The translations under genes and the position numbers were made by a program. Of a stretch of 64,000 bases of DNA, positions 1 to 9,565 are shown in pieces. The notes under the pieces are model-generated. The model made no database searches, was not told where the DNA came from, and saw only the letters and a program-made list of their open reading frames with translations. The stretch comes from Tetrapyrgos nigripes (taxonomy: Eukaryota > Basidiomycota > Agaricomycetes > Agaricales > Campanellaceae). The DNA lies in the NCBI GenBank assembly GCA_013368315.1, contig JAACJM010000148.1:62001-126000 (forward strand). The letters run 5' to 3'. Numbering within the stretch: position 1 is the first letter of the stretch; the number at the start of each line of letters is the position of its first letter.

Positions 1-2610
1 ATATGCAAGTGGGCTCAGGGTTGGAGAGAATAATCGACCAGTCAGGAACTTTCCAATTGGCAGCGGTACCCAGGTGGATACACTTGTGAACATCTTCTGT
101 GTTACATGGAGGAAGTGAGCTGAGGGTGCAGGAAGTTTGACCGGAGTTGTGGGTGTTTTTTGGCCAGGGTGATTCCTCTGTGGCACTTGCAGAAGCTGCA
201 GGATGCACTTTTGCATGCATTGTTATCCATATGTGAGGTCAACACTTGAGGACAGCATGAAAAAACTTACTGTTGATGTTCAAGAGAGTGGATGCAGGAT
301 GACTTCTAGACAAATCCATTTATGTGTATAGACATCTTTTCAAACTCTGCAATTGGAATGCAATTGGAACACAGCACTGGGGCAGTGCATTTTTAGGGCA
401 AGTTTTTGGTGAAATAAAATTTTGGCTTCTCAGGCAGGGTAATGAGGTGGCAAGCAAAATATGTACTTGCTGGATATATGTCCCAAAAAACTGTCTGAAT
501 GCATTGACCACTGCCATGTAAGACTACAATGATATTCTACATAGCGCACAGGCACAAAAACAGATGACAGAGACCGAGTTAGCTGTTCCAATGTTCAAAC
601 TTATTATGATTGACGGCGTCATCAACCCACTCAGAGTTCCGAGTCCTGATATCCCCAATATGTGCCAAAACAGTGTCCTGTACCAGTGGTAATGGTCATT
701 CAGGAAATTGACATAATCCAAGTAGTTTCTCAAATCAGAAAGTAGACCCCACTCTTTCACTCTTTGCACAGCATACTTCAGCTTTCCATCAGGCTGAAGT
801 ACAAGTCAATATGAAAAATAGAATAAGGAAGATGAAGTAAATGCACTTCTGCTTCACTATGAGCAGCATAGACTTTTCAAAGGTGACAGCGATACCATAT
901 ACAGGGAATGGGATGTTCAAAATCTCATTAATAGCTGCGATGACCTGGTTCACTGCTGTCTGAAATGACGATGTTTTGTATTCTTGACAGAGCTGAGGAA
1001 TCTCGACAAAACTTAGCTTGTCACTTCCCCATGTAACAAGTTCCTGGAAGCACCCAGGATTTCATGTGTCCACATGAGATCTGCAACAAGGTAATGTCCT
1101 GGGGAGATTTGGGGGCAGTAATCATTGTGGTGGGAAGATACTGATACTGATAAGGTTATGTAATGCAAGATATGCCTTTTTCAGTAACAGACTGATAAGC
1201 GTATGAGCCAGTCACTGCTCGCGTCGACATGTTCTCAAGGAATGATTCGTCCATTGTCTATCCTACTGTGGTGTACTCAAAGGTGCATCTGATGAAGGGC
1301 TTCACATTTAGGGTACCAATCATAGCTACAGATATAGTCTCCTACCAATCTCCTACAACATATACTTCCCAAATCCACATTTCTCCAGCTTCCATGGACC
1401 ATCAGTCAGACTTCATCACCTCCTTCAAAACTTGCCACTTCAGCAAACCTCCCTGCAGATCCAGATCCCACATCCTCAAAAACATCAGCACTGAATCTAC
1501 GCAGCAAAACAGAACAGAAAACAAAAGGTTAGTCAAATGCCTGCTCAGACTTTGGAATCAAGACATACCACAATACCCTGTCCAATGAAAAAATAGGCAA
1601 ACCTTGGTGCAAATGCGAGTTTGGAATAAGTCCTGGGGAATGCAGTGGTTGTGCAAGAGTGTCATATTGGTCATATTGGTAGACCACAGAAAGGTGCAGT
1701 CTGAAGCGTCCTAATCATAGATGTGCGATGGGTTGGGAAGATAAGATGAGAGGAAATGATAATTAATTGATCATGCCAGGAAAGAAGATGTCTAACGTAC
1801 CTTGAGCAGTGTATATTGCAAGTATCTTTTGAGTATTTTGTATCTTGGATGTCATCTCAATGTCTGGAATAGACATGTCAGCAGCACTAAGTAGGGAAAG
1901 GATGGCTTTCTGCTACCACAGGATTGTGTACTCGCAGCCACGATTCACAACAAATCTACTCGTGTGTCCTAGCCTTTAGGCCAGGGTGTGTTCGCCATTA
2001 ACAACACCAAAAAAATGTGACCAGTCACGTTGTGATCCACTGCTTCAGCAGCAAGTAAGATTTGAGCATATTGAAAGAGATAAAACACTGCTTGAGAGGT
2101 TGAGCCCTCCAAATAGCGGAAAAGGTGAAGTGTGGAAGTGTTGAAGCCAGTGCTGGTTGATGGTGCATCATCTTCACAGCCAACATTGTCAGTTGCAGCT
2201 TTCAGTATCAGCAATTTCCTTTTTCGATCTTTTCGCAAAAAAAAAGAATTTTTGCTTGCTCTTGGACTCCAGGACCTCTGAAAAAAAAATCAGGAGACTA
2301 CTATGATGTACATAAGACCTTGGAAGCCAAAAGAACTGAGCAAAAAGGGTATATTCCTGGTACAGGAGGACATATACTCTTAATCAGTATCAAAAAGTTG
2401 GGTCTGCATCTTTTGAACTGGATCCAACGTGGTTTTTTGAGTAAAAAGAGACAAACATCAAGCCATGGACAAAATGAGCATGTAATCCAGTTAGAAACCA
2501 GGAGAACAGGTGAGATCACAAACGGACTCCTCCTTTCTCTCTTTTCTCTTCTTTCCTTTTTGGGGATTTACCAGATATATTATTTTCAGATTCACCCACC
2601 ACAACCAGTA
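1..2610. other. Unidentified decayed region
   Basis: I recognise no gene here. Several short open stretches lie on the minus strand (524-769, 1969-2238, 2301-2519), the same strand as the putative gene at 2611-3572, so this may be its 3' continuation or another decayed coding region. A 119-codon open frame on the plus strand at 1229-1588 has no recognisable motif. CpG is scarce, as elsewhere in the repeat-rich part of the window. Confidence 0.3.
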
Positions 2611-3572
2611 TCAGGCCAAGATTTGAAGGTCATGGGTGGAAGCAGGAGCAACTACATAGGTATGGTGCTCCAAGAAGTTCTCAGTGCTGCAGACAGTAGA
2701 AATCAGGGGAGATGCGCAAAAAGACAATATAAAAAGCAGCTCTTCATCAGTCTCAAAATGCTTCCTGAATTGCCTGATCAAGTAGTCCAGCAGCTGCTTC
2801 ATGACTGCTTCATTGGAACCAGGTTTTGTCTCGACAATAGCCTGATAGTAATCTATTGCATTGTATAATTCCGTTTGAGTTGAAAGAAGTACTGGGTTGC
2901 TAGCATGTCCTGTCAAGTCATTAAGTGCAACTTCTGCCATGCACATGTACAGCCAGTGCCAATCATTTCCTCTTTGTATGTGTTCTTTTGCTATATCAGC
3001 TCCCATAGTACATGCAAGGATAAGCCCAATCCTCGCTTGTGAGGGGTCTGGGTAATGCAAATAGTTCTGATGGGCTTGCTCCAACTTTTGCTTAAACTTC
3101 TCCTTGTAGTTGGTAACAGTTTCCAGGTGAGTAAGTTTGGCCCCAAGTTCTCTGTCAATTATCATTGCCGTCTTCTCCATATGCTGTCACATAAGTTAGC
3201 TCAGGGACATGTATAGAGGGACCAACAACGCTTAGGAAACACAGGGAAATCTGAACCCTCTTCAGAGATAACATGGGTGCACTTGCATGATGGCTTCCAG
3301 GTATTGTGTGAAGGCGTCCGGAATTCCGCACAACCTTCAGACATCATTCAGCGTAAGAGAAGAGAAGAGTAGGGAAAAACCTACTTGTTCATGGGGATGG
3401 GGGTAAAATCTGCAGTCATTGATGACAAGCTACATGTTTCATTGTTTGTGACATCCATTGAGCTGTGAGAGTGAGAGGAGGGTTCATAATTTGAATCTAA
3501 TTTCATTTTTTTGGAGTCATCTGTATAGATGCTGCTATAATCAGAGGCTGCTTCATCTTCAGAAAGGTCCAC
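2611..3572 (-). CDS. Hypothetical protein, two-exon model, possibly incomplete
   Basis: I do not recognise the family. A likely first exon at 3572-3384 starts MDLSEDEAASDYSSIYTDDS, is rich in Ser and Asp, and ends at a donor reading GTAGGTTTTT. An acceptor ending GTGACAG near 3188 opens the second exon, which begins HMEKTAMIIDRELGAKLTHL and stays open to about 2611. The second exon is a helical, soluble-looking segment of about 190 residues with no signal peptide. The exon join is inferred. The 3' end is uncertain because open minus-strand segments continue below 2600. Low CpG and decayed neighbours leave open that this is a pseudogene. Confidence 0.35.
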
Positions 3573-4056
3573 TGTTATATTATTTCATTAGGATCATTAG
3601 CACCAGATGGAAACAAAGAATATGATGCACTTCTGCTAGTCAGGAGTTCTAAGCGGGCAGCAGTTGGGTACAATTGAGATGATTGTTTAGGTCGTCAGCT
3701 GGAAATGACACCAAGTCAGAACTTGCACTACACCAAATAATGCAAATGAGAGTGCCAAGTTCTCAAAGCAGCAGCGATTATGAAATGTGGACACGTCAAG
3801 GAAGAAATGATTAGGTAAGCACACTGTTGCCAGTAGTACTAGTAACTGTCTTGACTCAGCTGAACTTCGTACATAAATGCCAACTTTTGTTCATTGGTCA
3901 CAATCTACATCTGAATAAAAAAAGCTTTATGGATGGTATACTCTATATTACACAGTGCTATGGGATACTTCAAGCTGACAGGGTAGCCGAGGGTACAGAA
4001 CGTGGTAAAATAGCAGCATATATACAGGATAGCTTACAGTGTAGCAGGAGAAACTT
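3573..4056. other. No gene recognised
   Basis: This stretch holds no convincing coding frame. A 100-codon plus-strand ORF at 3827-4129 contains a short imperfect duplication (GGTACAGAACG(T/C)GGTAA at 3993 and 4071) and overlaps the minus-strand relic next door. I see no RNA gene or repeat terminus. Confidence 0.3.
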
Positions 4057-4675
4057 TCAGGCTGACATGGGTACAGAACGCGGTAAGATAGCAGCACATC
4101 CAAAAACATCAAAAAAGACCTGCGTGTAGTGACAAACCAGGCTACTCTCCCACTCCCCACAGCTAATACGACCAGCATCTGGTACAGAGCCCTGGAGAAT
4201 TTCAGGCAGTGGTACTCTCCAAACACTCATGACGTCTCTAAATTGTTGCAACCATTCCAGGGAAGCGAGACCAACCAGAGCCTGGGTAACATCAATGTTG
4301 GTCAAAGCGTCTTCTGGGAAAATGGTGCATAAAAGAGATGCATGTTCCAGCACAAGTCCTTCATAACTCATTCTGGAAGTTGAGCTCACGAAGTTCCCAA
4401 ATAACTTGTTGACACTGTTGCACCAAGAGAGTCTGCAGATGAGCAGGTGTGTGACTGAGGCTGACTCCTTGGAGCTCGAAACATCGACCAAGTAAAGCCT
4501 TCACTGCCTTAAAGCTCTCTTGTGACTGCAAAGAATTGTTGGCACACGATTTGGATAGAGGCAGTGTCAAGGGATCCCTCCATTCTCGAGGTCTAAGACT
4601 AGGATTTTTGGTGAATGGCAACTCAACACAGTAGATGAAAGCCTCTTGGAGGTGAACATATTGTGAAAGGTACAT
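4057..4675 (-). pseudogene. Unidentified minus-strand coding remnant
   Basis: Two overlapping minus-strand open frames (4361-4675, starting MYLSQYVHLQEAFIYCVELP, and 4057-4491) read like parts of one protein separated by a frame change near 4380-4490. Composition is that of a soluble helical protein with several Trp and Cys residues. I cannot assign a family. The frame change and low CpG suggest decay, but an unrecognised intron is equally possible. Confidence 0.3.
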
Positions 4676-4840
4676 TTGTCACCATTCAGATTTTGCATTG
4701 ATGAAAAGAGAGGGAGGTGGGAGGATTGGTCATTCAGGAAACAAGTTAAATTGATGTTGACTGAGGCATTGACATCTGCCCAAGCTGCAATAAAAGGTGG
4801 GGCATGTTCCCCACTGAGCTCTTGAAACCACTCTTGTGAG

Positions 4841-5325
4841 TGTCACAAACTGCTACAGTTCTTTGCCCTCCTTCCTCTTCTACTTTATTATCGAACCCTT
4901 TCTTTGATCATTTGTCCATTGCATTTCCTCGATAAACCCTTCAACCTTATACTTCTGACTTTGAACTTTATAAAACCTGTCAATCAACCTTTCTATCTTT
5001 CTTATCTCGTATCCATACTTCCTATCTTTAATTTGATTGATCCGATCTTCCTATCTTTTTAACCATATGGTACCATTCTATTTTTATTTACTTTTCCCAT
5101 CCCTTCACATTTCTCATATATACTCGAGATCTCTTGTAACTGATTCCCCAGTTCGTTCACTTTGTCTCTGCTCTATACTACTACTACGCAGTGTAGAGCC
5201 TAGTCAGCTTACTCGTCTCTTTTCCTTTCTACATCTCATCTACATCTCTCTCAATCTATCTGTTTGTATCTGCTCTCTTAGTGTGTGACTTGGGTGGCTA
5301 TTTAAGTGTATCAGCAACCCTGACA
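4841..5325 (+). repeat. Degenerate LTR, family B
   Basis: The 3' half matches the solo LTRs at 21284-21762 and 54696-55203. Shared blocks are TTCGTTCACTT, GCAGTGTAGAGCCTAGTCAG and TGTGTGACTTGGGTGG, and all three end in TGACA. The left end is placed at a TGTCA at 4841 because family B LTRs run TGTCA..TGACA. Flanking pentamers (GTGAG left, CTTGA right) do not match, so I cannot call a target duplication; the left boundary may be wrong or this could be one end of a lost full-length element. This is the most diverged of the three copies. Confidence 0.6.
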
Positions 5326-5837
5326 CTTGAACGAACTCCCATACACCCACCTCACTATCTTGAGTCTCTTCCTCGTCTATCTTGTTCATCCTTATTCTCA
5401 AAATCCTTCCCCTCTTCTATCCCCATTCCACTTATACTGCAAGTACTGTTTCCCTTCATTGTAATTCGATTTCGTGTCGATTACTAGCAGATGCGACTTC
5501 GAGTAGACTGCATATCCACTGAATACTTCGAGTATCAGTGTAGCAACAACCGTCTCCCCTCCCATATACATCATCTATCCTGGCTACCAGACCAATTCAT
5601 TTCATATCTGCAGTCTATACTGCTGAAGATTGTCATCGACCCCCATATCCATTTCCACCACAATTAGTGGACGCCCATAGTCATTATAATCACTCGCAGG
5701 GTATTAGGAAACGCCTATGGCTCTACAACGACAGTTTTATCTGTACTGAACGTTGGATTTGGAAGTTTAGACCAGGTGAAGTCACTTGTATCTGCTGTCT
5801 TGATACATCAAAATGTTCAATTCAGCATAATTTTGGA
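5326..5837. other. Pyrimidine-rich spacer
   Basis: The sequence is rich in C and T runs and has no coding frame I trust. It begins directly after the LTR end and could be a remnant of internal retroelement sequence, but no primer-binding site, gag motif or other landmark is visible. Confidence 0.3.
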
Positions 5838-6443
5838 CAAGGGGGACCCGGGATTGTGGACCGGCACACTCCGGTGGTCAGTCGGTCGGCAGTCTCAGGT
5901 CGCTAAAAAATTTTGGAACCCTATGTTTTGCGTGACATTTGAGCCACTTAAATGTCTCAGTTGCCAACGGAGGCATCTACATCTTGCAGGTGGCTCGGTT
6001 TTGGTCACAAATCAAGAAACCTTCAATTTGGCTTGGTCTAGACTGTTTTAAGGCTGGTCGAGGTTTGCTATAGTGTATTAAATTTCAGTGGCTAAGCACT
6101 TTCATGCTCTTGCCGCTGTACTTACTGTCCTTACTGTAACTTAATATGTGCCAAACTGATGCAGAACTACAATAATTTTCATGTACTGTACTTCAAATTG
6201 GTTGAGCACAATGAATAGATGTTCTTAAAATGTTTAAGTATACCTACCAATCATCCGCGGATGAAGGTAGCTCATCCGAACAGCATCTGATCCGCTAGGA
6301 ACTAGCCAAATTTGTTAAGTCGGTGATTAGTCAGTGAGAATAACCTTCCAAATATGGTAAGTACGGTCAGTCAGTCGCAGCCTGGAGGTCGTTAAAATTT
6401 TTTTCGACATTGTGTAATGTTACAAAATTTTCGGTCCCCCTTG
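5838..6443. mobile_element. Non-autonomous hAT-like MITE (606 bp)
   Basis: The ends are inverted: CAAGGGGGACC at 5838 and GGTCCCCCTTG ending at 6443. The 8-bp sequence ATTTTGGA occurs immediately outside both ends (5830-5837 and 6444-6451). An 8-bp target duplication with short inverted ends is characteristic of the hAT superfamily. There is no transposase frame inside. A sub-terminal motif resembling CAGTC(A/G)GTCGG..AGGTCG(C/T)TAAAA occurs near both ends in the same orientation. The element must be mobilised in trans if it is still mobile. Confidence 0.8.
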
Positions 6444-6451
6444 ATTTTGGA

Positions 6452-7019
6452 TGCATCACAGAGCTGAATTCAGCAAAGGGCCAAAAAACAGGGAAATGCC
6501 GGGTTGTTTCTCATGGGCCATTCAACCAGTGGGCGAGTCTTAGGGGCGGGTCTGGCAGGCTTTTTCCTAATGGGGCAGTGGATAGGGACTGGCGGGTTTT
6601 TCCCACACCTCCTAATTTGATGGAGCAGTGGGCGGGGGCTTAGAAGCAGGTTTGGTAGGTTTTTTCCATGGCTCCAGATTTGATGGAGAGATGCAGGCGG
6701 TTGGTAGGGCCCAGAATCTGCAAATGAAATAGGGGTAGGGGCTGTGGCTGTCCCATAAAATGCAAGATAGATTCCCAGAGCCGGCGATAAAAAATGGGAT
6801 GGGTATATATTAAGGTGTATATTTGATTGCTGAATCCAAATATGCAATTAGATTTGCAATAACTGCAGTGGTTATGGAGATATGGCTAAAATACTGTCTA
6901 AATATAGCAAAAGAGGAGGATGGGTACTGGCCATTGTATCAAATCAGCTCTGATCATCATGTGGGTTGGTAGGATACTGTATTTAGACTTCCTAAGCATG
7001 GGAATATAGTCTATTATAT
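6452..7019. repeat. G/T-rich short repeats and AT-rich spacer
   Basis: Between about 6530 and 6690 a roughly 50-60 bp motif recurs imperfectly: variants of GGCAGGTTTTTTCC followed by ATTTGATGGAGCAGTGGGCGGG. The rest to 7019 is AT-rich with no coding frame. Function unknown; it looks like a short degenerate minisatellite. Confidence 0.45.
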
Positions 7020-7545
7020 TGTATAATCACCCATGAGTTACTCACAAAGCCTTCATGAGTCATTCACAAACCCTTCACAAACCCTTCACGAGTCCTTTGT
7101 GAGTGACTCATGAGTCCTTCACAAACCCTTGATGAGTTCTCCATGAGTGTTTCATGAGTGCTTCATGAGTCACTCATGACACCTTCATGAATCCCTCACA
7201 AGTCCTTCACAAGTCCTTCATGAGTCACTCATGAAACCTTCAAGAACCCTTCACAAGTCCTTCACAAGTCCTTCATGAACCCTTCACAAGGTCTTCATGA
7301 GTCACTCATGAGTCCTTCACAACCCTTCATGAGTCCTTCATGTGTTACTCATGAAACCTTCATGAACCCTTCATGAGTCCTTCACAAGTCCCTCACAAAA
7401 CCTTTATGAACCCTTCATGAGTCACTCACAAAACCTTCATGAACCCCATGAGTTTTTCATGAGTCACTCACAAAACCTTCAGGAACCCATCATGAGTCAC
7501 TCATGAGTATGAGGGCCTTCACAAAGCCTTCCCAAGTCCTTCACT
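7020..7545. repeat. Minisatellite with about 10-bp units
   Basis: About 520 bp consist almost wholly of variants of a 10-11 bp unit such as CCTTCATGAGT, CCTTCACAAGT, CCTTCATGAAC and CACTCATGAGT. Many units contain the palindrome TCATGA, so the array can fold on itself. Units are not separated by unique spacers, which rules out a CRISPR array. It borders AT-rich repeat DNA that ends in a CACTA-like terminus at 8608 and may belong to that element. Confidence 0.85.
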
Positions 7546-8039
7546 CTGCCTCAACTCCCTCACCATTTTTTCTTTCACAAATCATTTACAACTCTTTCAT
7601 TCCAAAACCTATCTATTCATTTCTTAATTTGACATTCATTGTTATAATTATACAGTGAAACACCTACTTTTATGCTATCATTCCTTGATTTTACCACCTC
7701 CTATATATCTCTTGTAAGTCTCCAAGATTTTTACTGGATTTACAAATTATCTAATTTCCAATAAATTCAAAAACAATTCTCCTTGACTTACAGGTGTATC
7801 CCTTTAAATCTATTAGGATACCCAGGATATCATATGTCCTCCATCCTGATGTATGACTTTTCTGTAAAATTATAAGATTCCATTCCAATGTTTTGGGTTT
7901 TGTAAAGCTCCTGTAATACACCTGATCTTATTTAAGCATTTTTGTGACCATCCTGTCACTCAGTAAATCTATCATAAATGCACTCACTATTGATAGTGAT
8001 TTACAAGAGCTTTTGATCTCATAAGTCTTCTGTAAATCT
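7546..8039. other. AT-rich repeat-like spacer
   Basis: No gene is seen. Phrases such as CTGTAATACACCTGA and ATAAGTCTTCTGTAAATCTTGGCTG resemble the adjoining 290-bp tandem units, so this is probably an older degenerate copy of them. Confidence 0.4.
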
Positions 8040-8608
8040 TGGCTGTATTACTATATGACATACTGTGACTATGTCTCACATCAAAATGTTTCTGTCTATC
8101 TCAATAGTATTATAGTATGTATTATTGTGACACAATGTCACATAGAAAGATCCCAGTAATATACCTTGACATACAGAAACCTTATGGAATTGTTGTGAAA
8201 TTTTTACTTTCCTATAATACTCCCATAATACATGGGAATTTACAACCTGAGTGGCACTGAGTAAGTCTTCAGTAATATCACTGTATGACAGCGTATTTAT
8301 GGTATTTACACCTGTATATGTCCTCTGTAAATCTAGACTGTATTACTCTATGATATACTGCAATTACATGTCACACTGAAATATTTCTGTAAATTTCAAT
8401 GGCATTATAGTATGTATTACTGTGACAGAATGTCACATAACTCCAGTAATACACCCTGACTTACAGAAACCTTATGGAATTGTTCTGAAATTTTTGCTTT
8501 CATGTAATACTCCCATAATACATGAGGATTTACAAACTGAGTGGCACTGAGTAAGTCTTCAGTAATATCACAGTATGATGGTGTATTTACAGGTATTTAC
8601 ACCCAGTG
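8040..8608. repeat. 290-bp tandem duplication ending in a CACTA-like terminus
   Basis: Two neighbouring copies are offset by about 290 bp: CTTATGGAATTGTT at 8181 and 8471, and GTGGCACTGAGTAAGTCTTC at 8251 and 8541. The second copy ends ATTTACACCCAGTG at 8608. Read on the minus strand this is CACTGGGTGTAAAT, matching the terminus of the hairpin MITE at 26601-26879 (CACTGGGTGCAAAC). The right edge is therefore probably the end of a CACTA/CMC-clade DNA transposon and the 290-bp units its sub-terminal repeats. I could not find the matching left end. Confidence 0.6.
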
Positions 8609-8639
8609 TAGAGAAAATCTTCAGAAGATCATCGAAGAG

Positions 8640-9565
8640 TACAAAAATTCCTCTCATTACAGCACTCTATTGTCTGATGATAGATGTGTGGAAGGTTAGT
8701 CTTGCTGTGTTTTCTCTGTTTTTGTTTTTGTTTTCAAGGTCAGAGTCAGTGTCGGTGTTCTGGGCTGCATTGGGGTTAACGTCAGGTGGGTTAGCTGCAT
8801 TAGCATCAGCTGGCAGTGGTGGTAGTGGTGGTGTGGCTGCATTATTTGATACGGGTATGTGTTGAGCTGTTGGTGTTGGTGTTGGTGTTGGTGTTGGTGT
8901 TAGCTTTAGCATCAGCTGGCAGTTGGGATGGTTGGCAGCATTTTCCTGGCCTTCTCTCCTCCCCCCCCTCCTAAACCACCCAGTAAGCCTGTGTCTCTTC
9001 TTGCCCCCCTACCACCTTCTTGCTCACTACTCCTACCCGTCCCCATCCCTCATTCCCAACTTGCCATCTCTCATGCTCACATCTACGTTCCTGTTTGCAT
9101 CCTTCAATTAAACCCAACCCCAGCCAGTCTCACCACCTGACTCAGAATGCAACACCATCTTCAAGGCTTTCCTGTTGGGGTGGATGTATAGGTCATGGAG
9201 AAGTGGTATGAGGATAAATCCACCTGTGAATGGACGGGGGCCAGTGGGGTACAAGTGTGAGAGGGGCTACAAATGATTGAAAATTTGATGTAAGGGTTGA
9301 GAAAAGACCAATGAGACGAATAAATGTAAGAGATGGGGCATGAGGGTGAGTAGAGAGAAGGGCAAGTGAGGAAGAATGGAGACGTACCAGATGGATTAGT
9401 ATCACGAGCTGACGAAGCCAAAGCCTGACTCAGCATCAGCACTCTGAACCGACTCCATACCCCTCCATCTCTCTGCTTAGTCCCAGACCCAGACCCAATC
9501 CCAAAGAAGAGGAAGGAAGCAGGGACATTGGAGGTTAGGCCACTCCAATGATAATGAAATAATCA
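8640..9565 (-). pseudogene. Decayed paralogue of the RING-variant (Doa10-like) gene
   Basis: Three blocks match the gene at 27853-30586 in the same order and strand. (1) 8667-8912 encodes an Asn/Ala/Pro/Asp tract followed by ENTARLTF, as at 28550-28730. (2) 9175-9250 matches the region after the PFTVGFILVPLIRYIYI segment near 29280-29340. (3) 9540-9565 (CCACTCCAATGATAATGAAATAATC) matches 29630-29655. Frames are interrupted and many CG sites of the other copy appear here as TG or CA. The RING exon is not visible. Inference: a partial duplicate that has since been mutated by CpG deamination. Confidence 0.7.

Noticed and set aside
7020..7545. CRISPR-like array
   Set aside because: The short units are contiguous and degenerate, with no unique spacers, and the window is fungal.
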